Shown piece after piece: positions 44,557 to 53,807 of a DNA stretch of 64,000 nt (its first letter is position 1; each line of letters opens with the position of its first letter). Source of the DNA: Algoriphagus aquaeductus (GTDB lineage Bacteria > Bacteroidota > Bacteroidia > Cytophagales > Cyclobacteriaceae); NCBI RefSeq assembly GCF_003253485.1, contig NZ_QKTX01000003.1:124001-188000 (forward strand), given 5' to 3'. The position numbers and the translations under genes were made by a program. The notes beneath the pieces are model-generated. The model was not told the DNA's origin, did not search any database, and saw only the letters and a program-made list of their open reading frames with translations.

Positions 44557-45438
44557 TCACTTTACCTGCTCAATAATCATGTCTTTCCCATTGATATGAA
44601 TGGTATACATAGTTCCTAGCCGGATTTCTCTTTTTGCAGTTGGTTCGGAAAGCTCAATTTCAATTCTAGTGTATTTGGGCACGACATTGAATTCGGTAAC
44701 CGTGTAATGGACATCCGGATTGAATTCATGCATAAAATGATCGGTGTGAAAGGTGTACCCCATGGCATACAAGGCAGATTCCAATTCAGCAAACTCTTGC
44801 TTGGTGACTTGGACATGAAGGGCTTTGATTTTCTGGAACAGTTTTTCTTGTGAGGTGGTATCCCAAGAGTGCATGAATTCCTGCATGGACACTCCATTGG
44901 TAATTATAGAATCAGAAAATCCCCAGTTTTTAAACCCTTGGACTGAATAAGACATGAGAATGGGTGTAAAATTTGGTTCGGCAGGTTTGGATGGATCCTT
45001 TTTTCGGTAAGGGAGAACTTCACCCGTCAAGAAATCACCCCCTTCAAAATTTTTTGTACTTAGTGAATCTTTGAAATAATGCTTCCAAGCTAAAAGAAGC
45101 GAATCATGTTTTTCAGGTTTTCTTGTCTGAAAAATCATCACCCCACTTCCCGCTTTATTTTCCCAATATTCCTTGGCCAGACTGATATGTAAAAAGGCCT
45201 CACTACCCAATAGGTACAAATCATAGCTGGGCTTGGAATACATCGTAGTATCCTGGAAGAAAACCGAGAATTCCTTGGTGAGAAAACTATCGCTCACAAT
45301 TGCATAAAAAGCCTCAGAATCAAGCACCAAGTCCACATGTCCTAGATCCGAAACCGGAGCAACTACGTCTGAAGTTCTTTTCTGAGGAGAGCAATTGCAA
45401 AAAATAATTGCCATTAGAATTATAATATTTTGTTTCAT
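44557..45438 (-). CDS. Lipoprotein, DUF5829-like
   Basis: 293 residues. The lipoprotein signal ends at AIIFCNCSP. The mature part begins with HVDLVLDSEAFYAIVSDSFL and FSVFFQDTTMYSKPSYDLYLLG, then LHISLAKEYWENKAGSGVMIF, a pattern that I associate with the DUF5829 family and its VOC-like arrangement. The C-terminal region is beta-rich (YTVTEFNVVPKYTRIEIELSEP). The role is unknown. The gene directly follows the truncated exported-protein fragment. Confidence 0.6.
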   Translation of the reverse strand: MKQNIIILMAIIFCNCSPQKRTSDVVAPVSDLGHVDLVLDSEAFYAIVSDSFLTKEFSVFFQDTTMYSKPSYDLYLLGSEAFLHISLAKEYWENKAGSGVMIFQTRKPEKHDSLLLAWKHYFKDSLSTKNFEGGDFLTGEVLPYRKKDPSKPAEPNFTPILMSYSVQGFKNWGFSDSIITNGVSMQEFMHSWDTTSQEKLFQKIKALHVQVTKQEFAELESALYAMGYTFHTDHFMHEFNPDVHYTVTEFNVVPKYTRIEIELSEPTAKREIRLGTMYTIHINGKDMIIEQVK

Positions 45439-45695
45439 TCCTGATCAGTTAAGAATTATACAGTTTAGTCTTTACCCTTTTTTAACTTGTTGAATGCTTT
45501 AACCCTTTCAAGTTTTCTATTTATTCACCCAATGATGATGAACATAGGGGTGGTTTTCTGACAAAGAGTCCCCGTTCGGAACTTTGTAATAGTCTTTGGA
45601 ATCACATATTCAATGTTTGCATAGCCCTTTCAAACCTGCTTAATCCTGGATAAACAGGATGGAAGTAGTCCAATATGGATTCAGAATCCAAAGAG

Positions 45696-46787
45696 TTATC
45701 TTTCTGAGCCCGACTCACCGCCTAAAAGGTATTTTTCAAAAAAAGGCAGCAGCTCGTTGTAAATCCTTCCTTCAAACCCATCAAGCATATTCCCATGGTC
45801 TCCCATGTATTCCTCAGCAAAGTGGTTGATGCCATAGGCTTCCAATTTTTTACTGAACTGTAGACTTGTGAAGGGAATATGGGAAAATTCCTCATTGCGG
45901 CCCCAATCCATTTTCAAAGCGGTGAGACTTCGCAGCTGAGGAAGATAGTAATCAATCATGTGGTGGGGAAACTGGGCTTCCCATTTGCTCACGATCTCAG
46001 TATGGAACACTGCACTATCTCCAATATAGGTAACCGGTAAATCGGCCAAAAGCGTTTTGTTGGATCCATTGGGTGAATAAACCCTGGCCATGGCAGTTAA
46101 CACAGCTGCATAAAAAGAATTGAAATCAGCAGGTCTGTCAGATTCAATCAGCGGCTCAACGATTGCCTTTTCGTTGTTTAGTTCAATGACTCGTTTGAAG
46201 CCGGAACTGGAAAGCGAAAAATCATTGTGCCAATCGAGCACTGCAGGGCTTAGTGCATAGACTGCACTGAAGGTGTCTGCATACTGCATCCCCAACTTCA
46301 ACGCTCCATTGCCTCCCATCGAATGCCCACAAAGCCCCCTGCTTTTCCTGTCGGGAATTGTCCGGTAATTTTTATCTATGAACTGGACCACATCTTTTGC
46401 AATGTAATCTGCCCAATCGCCGGATACAGCCGAATTAGTATAAAAGCTCCCCAACAGTTTGGTCATACTGTTTGGTGCCACCACAATCATCGGGCGCATC
46501 CTACCAGTTTTGATTGCCTCGTCGAGCAACCTTTTGAAGTCGATCCAAACATGCATCATTAAACTGTCAGTTCCACCATACCCATGAAGTACATACACAA
46601 CCGGATAGCGTTTGGTGCCTTGATCGTAATCAGGAGGAAGGTAGACGGTCACTTGCCTTAATGGATCTTCTCCCGCTTGGTTCATTTGCAGAGAAGCAGC
46701 CAAAAACTCTTTTCTCTCCATTCTTCCCTGAGCAAGGGAGATCAAGGAAAACCCAAAAAACAAAAACCCAATTAAAATCTTTTTCAT
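45696..46787 (-). CDS. Exported esterase-D-type alpha/beta hydrolase
   Basis: 363 residues with a signal peptide (MKKILIGFLFFGFSLISLAQ). Esterase-D pattern: LRQVTVYLPPDYDQG, YPVVYVLHGYGGTDS, the nucleophile in GLCGHSMGGNGALKL, YALSPAVLDW and a late His in MGDHGNMLDGF. Related enzymes hydrolyse feruloyl, acetyl or siderophore esters. The substrate here is unknown. It is monocistronic. Confidence 0.88.
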   Translation of the reverse strand: MKKILIGFLFFGFSLISLAQGRMERKEFLAASLQMNQAGEDPLRQVTVYLPPDYDQGTKRYPVVYVLHGYGGTDSLMMHVWIDFKRLLDEAIKTGRMRPMIVVAPNSMTKLLGSFYTNSAVSGDWADYIAKDVVQFIDKNYRTIPDRKSRGLCGHSMGGNGALKLGMQYADTFSAVYALSPAVLDWHNDFSLSSSGFKRVIELNNEKAIVEPLIESDRPADFNSFYAAVLTAMARVYSPNGSNKTLLADLPVTYIGDSAVFHTEIVSKWEAQFPHHMIDYYLPQLRSLTALKMDWGRNEEFSHIPFTSLQFSKKLEAYGINHFAEEYMGDHGNMLDGFEGRIYNELLPFFEKYLLGGESGSER

Positions 46788-46934
46788 TAGCTCTAATTTA
46801 TTGATTTTAAATGGAATAACTCAATTATCTAAGTTTTCCCTGAATTGAACACTCGCTCGGTGTAGTCAAATCGCAGCATAGACTGGGTTAAGTTGGAAAT
46901 CTCACTCAGATATCCTTGCAATTAGCTTCTCATC

Positions 46935-49900
46935 TCACCTCATCCCCTCCAAATAACTCACCAAATCCACCAGTTCCTGTTCGGTCAGTGGAAAGGCAGG
47001 CATCAGGGATTCGGAAAGTTGGGTGATGGAGGCGATGTCGGCGAGCTTGTAGATGGTTTGATCACTGCTGCCGACGAGCTTTACGATCAAGTCGTTTTCG
47101 GTCTTGGAGTTGACGATGCAGCAGATTTCCTTGCCGTCTTTGAATTTGACCAGTTGGGTTTCGTATCCGAAGCCCATGCCTTCGGAGGGATTGATGATGG
47201 CATTGATGAGTCCTTCCCTGCTGAGTTTGCCTCCGATTTGGGAAAGAGCAGGGCCGAAGTCCACGCCTTCATTTCCGATCTTATGACAGGCCACGCAGTA
47301 GGTGGAAGCCAGAGTTTTTCCCTTTTCCACTTCCCCTTTGGCAGAGAGCATTTTGACCAAGTCATAGCCTTGGGCGATGCTATCCCCGTATTTTTCCAGG
47401 GCAAGCACACGGATATTTCCATTCCAGCTGCTCATCAGGATCTTCTGTGCGATAGGGAGCAGTTCTGCAGGAATCTGATCTGATTTAGCCAGTTCCCAAA
47501 GCACAGCCTCGGACTGATAGCCTTTGGCTTCTTCCATGGCCGCGGTTCGGACAGCGGTGGAGGCTTGGTCGTTTTTCCAGAATTTAGCCAGCAGTTTAGC
47601 CATATCTGGGGTATCCACTGAGCCAAACTTACGGATGGCGGCGATGGCTTTGGTTTCGTCCGAATTCTTCATGGCCTGCTCGATCTCACCCATGCCGTAG
47701 AGTGAAGCGAAAAGTCCAGCCGATTGATTAGCCAAGCCACGGTCTTCGTCCTGATACACCAAACCAAGAAGGCGCTCTTTCTGGTCTTTCAACTGGTATT
47801 TGCGCACGATCTCGAGGAAATCCCGGTCATCAGCGATTTCACCTGCCTTGGCTTTGGCCAGGTTGAGGAGTTGGGCATCCGGTTTTTTGGAATCAAAAAC
47901 CACCTGTCTCAGGATGATGACCTGATCTTCGTTTTGGCCTTTTGCCAGGAGGTTTTTGAGGGATTGGTTTTTCAGATCGGCGGTTTGGAAGTCCAAAGCC
48001 CGGTAGTAGCGATGATCTGCAGGACTGTTTTCCGCCAGGATCAATTCCTCCAAGAGTGCCGGTGTAGCTGCCGATCTCGACCTCCAAATCAGGTCTTTCG
48101 CCTCAGGCGAATTGCTCCAGCCTTGACCCAATTTGGCCAGATAGGCCGGCAAATAGCTATCCCAACGGTATTCCGCCGCGATGCCTAAAGCTTCTAAATA
48201 CCAGCGATCTCCACTTCGATAGCCTTCGGCCAGTTTCAACCAAACGTCTAGAGCATCCTCATACCGGATCGCCACCGCCACTTCCCGACGCACCTGATCG
48301 GAAGGATCGGCAGCGAGTACAGGCAAGAAGGAGGGATCGTTCAGCTTGCTCATTCGGGAAGCCCGAACTGCTGCCACCCGGATATTTTCATCGTCATCCG
48401 CTGCAGCTTGGCGGATGTATTCTTCCCCATTGGGCAGCTTGCTCAGCAACCAAAAGGCGCGGGCTTTCATGCGGGAGTCCTCGGAGGCATAGAGCTTTTC
48501 CAAGGCATCTTTTGCCTCGGCTCCTTTTTCCTTCAGGGCCATAAATGCCTTGAAGTGGATCGCACGATTTGGGTTTTGCAGGAGTTCAATCAGGGATTCG
48601 ACGGAGGAATAATCAGGCTTGCTGACTTTGTATTTGGACTTTTTCGGAGCAAGGCGATAGACCCGGCCTTTTTCCAAATCACCCACGGCATGCCCGCCCA
48701 CTCCCGGATCGTACCAGTCGGAGATGAAGATCGAACCGTCAGGCGCTACCGTCACATCCGATGGGCGAAACCAATTATCACGCTTGTTTCCGTCTAAAAT
48801 CGGTTTTACCTCTCCCGTAAAGCCTGCCCCAGCCGCTTGGACAGGATACATCCGAATCACATTGGGTCCGGCATCGGCATGGATGACCTGATTTTGGTAT
48901 TCAGCGGGGAGGAGTTTGCCTTCGTAGACGAGGATTCCAGTCGGCGAACCCGCATAGTTTTGGATCAAATTGGGCACGACTCCGGGATCATTCAGGTGCC
49001 AATGCTGGCGCCAAACCGAATCTTCCATATTCACACGGCGGGTTCTCCAGTCGGCCTTGGTCATTTCGTCTTTGAAACCGTAGTTGCCGTAGTCCATCAC
49101 AAAATTGATTCGCGTGGAGCGGTTGCCGTCGTCATCGTTGTCACTCTGCCACATGCGTCCGTAGCTGTCCACGGCGAGTTCGTAGTTGTTTCGGAAGTTC
49201 CAGGCCAGAACTTCCGGATTGCTGCCGTCCTGATCGCAGCGGAAGACCATGCCTTCCTGATAGGGAGCTGTTTCGGAGGTGACGGGGCGACCCAATGGAT
49301 CCAAAATCGGGGTTCCATCGGCATGGTGCAGGCCTTTGCCCTCGTTGCCGTAGTTGAAATAGAGCTTTCCGTCAGGTCCAAAGGTGAAGGCATGCATGCC
49401 GTGATCGTGCTGCACACCACCCACTCCGGTGAAAAGCACTTCTTTTTTATCGGGCACATCGTCCCCGTTTTCATCGGTGAAAACAAAGACATTCGGGCTG
49501 ACTGAGACGAACACTTTATTGCCAAAAACAGCGATGCCCAAGGCGGCATTGATGTCAGTTCCCTGGTAGAAGACCGTTGATTTGTCCGCCTGACCATCTC
49601 CGTCGGTATCTTCCAGGATCAGGATACGGTCTCCTTCGGCTTTGACAGGGTTTTTGGGATTGAGTTGATTTCGGTAGTTGTAGGCCTCGGTGATCCACAC
49701 CCGACCGCGATCATCGATGTCCATGTTGGTCGGGTTGGTCATCATGGGTTCGGTGGCGAAAAGCGTCAGTTGCAATCGGTCATCCAGTACCTCGATCCCA
49801 TCCAGTGCAAATTCCACCGAGCGTTTTTGCTCATCGGTGAGGGCATCGTACTGTTCTTGGGTAAGTTGGGGCTTGGTGGTGTCGCAGGAAAAAGTGAGCA

Positions 49901-49937
49901 GGCCAAGAGCGGCCAAGGCTAGAATAGGTTTTTTCAT
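46935..49937 (-). CDS. PVC-type dehydrogenase with HEAT repeats and CxxCH haem domain
   Basis: A 1000-residue lipoprotein (lipobox LLTFSCDTT). The N-terminal propeller (about 45-440) resembles membrane-bound dehydrogenases of the planctomycete type (LFATEPMMTNPTNMDIDDRGRVW, HGMHAFTFGPDGKLY, NRSTRINFVMDYGNYG, VAPDGSIFISDWYDPGVGGH). HEAT-like helical repeats follow (about 455-840). The C-terminal PVC-type haem domain has CVACH at 881-885 and FGPALSQIGGK. It probably oxidises a sugar or alcohol and passes electrons to its own haem. A functional parallel is the ThuA fusion at 6463-9906. Confidence 0.92.
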   Translation of the reverse strand: MKKPILALAALGLLTFSCDTTKPQLTQEQYDALTDEQKRSVEFALDGIEVLDDRLQLTLFATEPMMTNPTNMDIDDRGRVWITEAYNYRNQLNPKNPVKAEGDRILILEDTDGDGQADKSTVFYQGTDINAALGIAVFGNKVFVSVSPNVFVFTDENGDDVPDKKEVLFTGVGGVQHDHGMHAFTFGPDGKLYFNYGNEGKGLHHADGTPILDPLGRPVTSETAPYQEGMVFRCDQDGSNPEVLAWNFRNNYELAVDSYGRMWQSDNDDDGNRSTRINFVMDYGNYGFKDEMTKADWRTRRVNMEDSVWRQHWHLNDPGVVPNLIQNYAGSPTGILVYEGKLLPAEYQNQVIHADAGPNVIRMYPVQAAGAGFTGEVKPILDGNKRDNWFRPSDVTVAPDGSIFISDWYDPGVGGHAVGDLEKGRVYRLAPKKSKYKVSKPDYSSVESLIELLQNPNRAIHFKAFMALKEKGAEAKDALEKLYASEDSRMKARAFWLLSKLPNGEEYIRQAAADDDENIRVAAVRASRMSKLNDPSFLPVLAADPSDQVRREVAVAIRYEDALDVWLKLAEGYRSGDRWYLEALGIAAEYRWDSYLPAYLAKLGQGWSNSPEAKDLIWRSRSAATPALLEELILAENSPADHRYYRALDFQTADLKNQSLKNLLAKGQNEDQVIILRQVVFDSKKPDAQLLNLAKAKAGEIADDRDFLEIVRKYQLKDQKERLLGLVYQDEDRGLANQSAGLFASLYGMGEIEQAMKNSDETKAIAAIRKFGSVDTPDMAKLLAKFWKNDQASTAVRTAAMEEAKGYQSEAVLWELAKSDQIPAELLPIAQKILMSSWNGNIRVLALEKYGDSIAQGYDLVKMLSAKGEVEKGKTLASTYCVACHKIGNEGVDFGPALSQIGGKLSREGLINAIINPSEGMGFGYETQLVKFKDGKEICCIVNSKTENDLIVKLVGSSDQTIYKLADIASITQLSESLMPAFPLTEQELVDLVSYLEGMR

Positions 49938-50154
49938 AGGTTTTTGGGGTTATCGGCTTGATTTCTTTTGAAAATCAATCAAATGACAAAATAGAAGGAA
50001 TGCGTTTGAGATCAAAGAAAATTTAACTGTTGAGGATTTTAACCACTAAGGTCACAGAGGATAAAAAGGAGGTCGCTAAGAGAAGATTTATTGGATTTGA
50101 ATGATTTCTGCTGTCCTACGTCTCCAGACGTTGGGCTGGTTTTAGTTAAAGAAA

Positions 50155-50178
50155 ATGCTGCTTTCGGAAAAGCAGCAT
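50155..50178 (-). terminator. Terminator of the btuFCD-like operon
   Basis: A perfect 10-bp stem ATGCTGCTTT / AAAGCAGCAT with a 4-base loop. On the minus strand it is followed by TTTCTTTAAC and lies about 60 bases beyond the ATPase stop. Confidence 0.8.
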
Positions 50179-50239
50179 AACACTGGGTTTTTGGCTAGGC
50201 TTCGATTAACTTAAAAACCTCCTTAATCCCCTCAATTTC

Positions 50240-51220
50240 TCAATGTTTTAAAAAAAATACGAGCTCTTCCACTGAGAGAAATTCCTTTTCCTGATGCCTG
50301 ATCAAAAATGGTTTGTGGGAAACCGAAATCGTCGAATCCAAGTTCTTAATGCCCGCTTTGATCAGCGCCTTTTCCACCCAAAAAATCAATTCTTGAGGTC
50401 CTTCAATCTTAAAATTTAAGTCTGGTTCCTCAGCCTCCATTCTTCCCCGACTCAGGCTAAATCGATACGTATTATTTGGGAGCAATTGGTTGATCTGACC
50501 GGAAAGGATCAAGTCCTCGGGTTTGCCTGAGATTAAGGGAGTACCGCAGTTAAGCAGCCAAAATCGGTCCGCGGTCTCTATCGCAATGTCCAAATCATGG
50601 GTTACCACCAAAATGGCTTTGCGCTGAGCATGAGCAATATCCCGCAACAAACTCATGATCTCAAAGCGATTGACTAAGTCCAAATGGGCTGTGGGTTCGT
50701 CAAGGATCATCACCTGTCCATCCTGTGCCAAGGCCCTTGCAATCATGGCTTTTTGGCGCTGACCGTCGCTGATTTCGCTGAGTCGCTCGTCTCGCAGGTA
50801 GGTTATTTTGGTGTCGGAAAGGGCTTTTTCGACGACATCGCGGTCAGCTGGATTCAGCTTTCCCGACCAACCCGTATGCGGAGTCCGTCCCAAAGCCACG
50901 AGTTGCCCCACGGTCATATTTCCCGGGAAAACCGGATCAGTCAGCACCACAGCGATTCGCTTGGCAAGTTCTTCGATCGAATAGTCTGTAATGGATCGCT
51001 GATCGAGTTGGATGCTTCCTTTGCAGGGGTGGATTTGTCCCAAAATGGCTTTGATCAGCGTGGATTTCCCGACTCCATTGGGTCCGAGCAGACAGGTGAG
51101 TTCGCCTGAGAAAAGGGTAAAATCCAAATTTGAAAGGATCTCTTTTTTAGCTTTTTGGTGAAAATAACCAAGGGCTAATTCCTTGCCTGACAAGGCGATA
51201 TGTTTTTGAATCCTTTCCAT
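50240..51220 (-). CDS. Cobalamin-type ABC transporter ATPase (BtuD-like) with C-terminal extension
   Basis: 326 residues. The ATPase core shows Walker A LLGPNGVGKSTL (about 45-56), the Q-loop near TDPVFPGNMTVGQL, the signature ISDGQRQKAMIARAL, Walker B MILDEPTAHLD and the switch His in VTHDLD. The FhuC/BtuD class usually ends near residue 255; here about 70 more residues follow (PDLNFKIEGPQELIFWVEKA ... SVEELVFFL), which look like a small alpha/beta domain. It works with the permease and binding protein encoded upstream. The assignment to cobalamin rests on the divergent riboswitch-controlled receptor. Confidence 0.88.
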   Translation of the reverse strand: MERIQKHIALSGKELALGYFHQKAKKEILSNLDFTLFSGELTCLLGPNGVGKSTLIKAILGQIHPCKGSIQLDQRSITDYSIEELAKRIAVVLTDPVFPGNMTVGQLVALGRTPHTGWSGKLNPADRDVVEKALSDTKITYLRDERLSEISDGQRQKAMIARALAQDGQVMILDEPTAHLDLVNRFEIMSLLRDIAHAQRKAILVVTHDLDIAIETADRFWLLNCGTPLISGKPEDLILSGQINQLLPNNTYRFSLSRGRMEAEEPDLNFKIEGPQELIFWVEKALIKAGIKNLDSTISVSHKPFLIRHQEKEFLSVEELVFFLKH

Positions 51221-51286
51221 GACTTATAGTCTTTTTATGAAATTCTTGGAAAGAATTAAGGGAGGGTGTTGACGCTTCCATTCGGC

Positions 51287-51325
51287 AACTCCCCCTTTTT
51301 CAAAGGGGGGTAGGGGGATTTTTTT
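51287..51325. repeat. CCCCCTTTTT...GGGGGG repeat element between the transporter genes
   Basis: AACTCCCCCTTTTT followed by CAAAGGGGGGTAGGGGGATT folds as a hairpin with a T tail (51318-51325) on the plus strand. It is the kind of AATCCCCCT...AGGGGGA element that I know to be scattered in many bacterial genomes, and a longer relative is at 34324-34394. It sits in the 145-base gap between btuC-like and btuD-like genes and could reduce read-through or cap the transcript. Confidence 0.65.
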
Positions 51326-51365
51326 CAAATTTTGGTTGCAAGCAGCGATCAGTCTCTTCATAACC

Positions 51366-52385
51366 TTAAAAATCTTTACTGAAGTTTTTTCTCAAAATCA
51401 GGGTAATCACAATGGGTGCTCCGACCAGCGAAGTGACGGCATTGATCGGCAAGGTGCTCGCCAAACCTGGCAATTGCCCCACCGCATCGCAGAGCAATAG
51501 CAAAATCGCTCCGATCAGTGCCGAACCCGGAAACAGCACCCGATGGTCCGAACTTTTCCAAACCATCCTTGCCAAATGCGGCACTGCAATGCCCAAAAAG
51601 GCAATCGGCCCGCAAAATGCCGTGATTCCCCCTGCCAAAATCCCCGTGCTTACGATCATCACCCAGCGCATTTGTCCGGTTCGGATACCCATGCTTCGGG
51701 CGTAGTTTTCTCCAAGCAAAAGTGCATTATAGGACTTGATGGAAAGAAAAACGGGCAGGCTGCCCAAAGCAATCAGGATCCCCAAAATTGAAACCTGAGA
51801 CCAACCCAAAGCACCCAAGCTTCCCATGGACCACACCGTGTAAAGTTTCAAAGCTTCAGCTCCTGAGAAAAATGACAAAACCGAAACCACTGCCGAAACC
51901 GCACTTCCAAACATCAGTCCGACGATCAATAAAGTCATGCTGTCTTTGACCCGCCAAGCCACCAAACTCACCCCCGAAAGGACCAAGCCCGCTCCTAAAA
52001 TCCCGGCTGTGGCAATGGCCCAAGAGTTAATTCCGCTTAAGGCAAAACCTAAAGCCGAACCTGCCAACATCAAGATAGCAACTCCTAAACCTGCACCTAA
52101 ACTGATCCCCAAAACGAAAGGTCCGGCCAATGGATTTCGAAAAAAGGTCTGCATCTGCAAGCCGCTCAAGCTCAGCCCAATTCCTGCAAAAATGGCCACC
52201 AAGGCCTTGGGAAGGCGGTAGTTGAGGATGATTTGCTCCCAGGAAGTTTTGGTCCAGTCGCCCGAAACCAATCCGCCAACAATCTCTCCAAAGGGAATCC
52301 ACACCGAACCCAAGCTCAGATTGAGCAAAAAGCTCAGCCCAAGGATTAGGAAGGCAATGGGGAAAAGGTAATTTTTCGGATTCAT
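51366..52385 (-). CDS. Cobalamin/iron-type ABC permease (BtuC/FecCD family)
   Basis: 339 residues with about ten hydrophobic helices. FecCD-family blocks: IILNYRLPKALVAIFAGIGLSLSG, MQTFFRNPLAGPFVLGISLGAG, GAPIVITLILRKNF at the C-terminus, and the coupling segment GIAVPHLARMVWKSSDHRVLFPG that contacts the ATPase. It forms the inner-membrane channel of a vitamin B12 or siderophore importer. A pair of palindromic sites lies 48-103 bases upstream of the ATG. Confidence 0.92.
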   Translation of the reverse strand: MNPKNYLFPIAFLILGLSFLLNLSLGSVWIPFGEIVGGLVSGDWTKTSWEQIILNYRLPKALVAIFAGIGLSLSGLQMQTFFRNPLAGPFVLGISLGAGLGVAILMLAGSALGFALSGINSWAIATAGILGAGLVLSGVSLVAWRVKDSMTLLIVGLMFGSAVSAVVSVLSFFSGAEALKLYTVWSMGSLGALGWSQVSILGILIALGSLPVFLSIKSYNALLLGENYARSMGIRTGQMRWVMIVSTGILAGGITAFCGPIAFLGIAVPHLARMVWKSSDHRVLFPGSALIGAILLLLCDAVGQLPGLASTLPINAVTSLVGAPIVITLILRKNFSKDF

Positions 52386-52432
52386 TTATTGATTTTTAGT
52401 GGTCTTGGAGGATTCAGACCATGGCTAAAATA

Positions 52433-52488
52433 TACTCGATCGGGTATAATTTTTTGATATTTGATTTGTTTATACCCGATCGGGTATT
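52433..52488. promoter_or_regulatory. Pair of 16-bp palindromes upstream of btuC-like gene (candidate operator)
   Basis: ATACTCGATCGGGTAT (52433-52448, one mismatch) and the perfect palindrome ATACCCGATCGGGTAT (52473-52488) are spaced 40 bases centre to centre in the gap between the btuF-like stop and the btuC-like start. A TATATTTTAG element resembling the Bacteroidota -7 box lies over the inner site on the minus strand. The form suits a dimeric repressor such as TetR or MarR type. No such regulator is encoded nearby. Confidence 0.55.
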
Positions 52489-52524
52489 CCATTTAGTAGC
52501 ACAGATCAATATTGCATTTAGGTT

Positions 52525-53691
52525 TTAATCAAGCCTTTGATAGAAGTATAACTCATACTCGGGCAAAAGTTCCGGGTGGAGGATTTTGATCAGGTCCTTG
52601 AGAATCAGATCGGGACGGACATAGCCGAGTTCAAAGTATTCCAAGCCTCCTGTAGCTCCTTTTTTTGCGGTGTAGGTATAGATTTGGCCTGTTTTCCAAG
52701 CTTGAAAATTCCGGTATCTCGGCTCGTTGCTTCCCATAGTTTTTACGTCCGGAAAGTCCGCCGAACCAATCCAAACCTCCGCTTCCGCAGCCCGATCGAG
52801 AACGAATTCATAGTTGAGTTGCAAGCTTCCAGAACCTTTTTGGTCAGCGAAAACATAGTCCCCGCCTGCATTTTGGAGAATCTGTGCTCCCCAACTTTCG
52901 GCTCCCGGAGCGTACCAGATGTCCTGATACATGACCCCGCTGAGTACTTTGGGACGATTGTTGGCAGGAATTTGAGATGCTAGCTTTTCAGCTTCCTGAT
53001 AGGCTGCTTTGATTTGCTCAAATTCGGCGACGGCATCCTCATATTTTCCCAGCAAAATCCCTGTAAACTTGATCCATTCGGCCCTTCCGAGTGGATTTTG
53101 TTCCACATATTCGCCGTTGATCAAGGCGGGAATTCCTGCTTGGGCAAAGAGATCCAAGTAGCGCAGATCTTCTCCCAAAGTCGAAATCATCATCCAGTCC
53201 GGCTGTGAGTCAATAACCATTTCCGGATTGGCCGAAGGTCCGCTGCCCAAATCGGTGACTTTTCCAGCATCTATTCGAGCACGAGTGGGAATAGATGAGA
53301 TCAAATCGGTCTGCGGGAAACCGATGAGTTTGTCGGTTTCACCCAACATATCGAGGTGAGGAACCTGCGTGGTAGAAGTCAAAATGACTTTGGAAATCGG
53401 CAGTTGAACGACGGCATCGAACCCGCTTTTTTCGACTGGAGCACCTTCCTCCAAAACCAAATATCGGTAGGTTTTTTCCGCTCCCGTGTAGCCTTGGGTC
53501 ACGTGGATTTCCCAGAAATTTTCACCTCTAAAAAGTTCAAAGCCCTGGGCAAACTCCAAAGGAACCGGAGTTTTTTCCAAAGCGGTTTCAGATTTTTTTT
53601 CGCAGGAAAAAATGAGAACCATCATTCCTAAGAAAAGTAGGTAATGTGCTGAAAAATAAGGAGAAGTGATGGGGTAAATGGTTTTCTTCAT
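52525..53691 (-). CDS. Cobalamin-type ABC substrate-binding lipoprotein (BtuF-like)
   Basis: 388 residues from the ATG at 53691, which places the lipobox VLIFSCEKK correctly; the frame extends 23 codons further. The fold is the class III periplasmic binding protein (TroA/BtuF type), with VILTSTTQVPHLDMLGETDKLIG (about 105-127), the long-helix region NPLGRAEWIKFTGILLGKYEDA and QAWKTGQIYTYTAKKGATGG. It captures the ligand after outer-membrane passage and delivers it to the permease. It is first in the minus-strand btuFCD-like operon and diverges from the riboswitch. Confidence 0.88.
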   Translation of the reverse strand: MKKTIYPITSPYFSAHYLLFLGMMVLIFSCEKKSETALEKTPVPLEFAQGFELFRGENFWEIHVTQGYTGAEKTYRYLVLEEGAPVEKSGFDAVVQLPISKVILTSTTQVPHLDMLGETDKLIGFPQTDLISSIPTRARIDAGKVTDLGSGPSANPEMVIDSQPDWMMISTLGEDLRYLDLFAQAGIPALINGEYVEQNPLGRAEWIKFTGILLGKYEDAVAEFEQIKAAYQEAEKLASQIPANNRPKVLSGVMYQDIWYAPGAESWGAQILQNAGGDYVFADQKGSGSLQLNYEFVLDRAAEAEVWIGSADFPDVKTMGSNEPRYRNFQAWKTGQIYTYTAKKGATGGLEYFELGYVRPDLILKDLIKILHPELLPEYELYFYQRLD

Positions 53692-53807
53692 CTCAAGGTA
53701 TTGGCAAAATTTCCTGCCAAGGTAACCGTGATTTTCCCTGCTTTCCAAAATTTTTAACATTCTGAGGCTTTTCTCCCGAATAAAAATCGCTTTACTTTGA
53801 ATCGATT

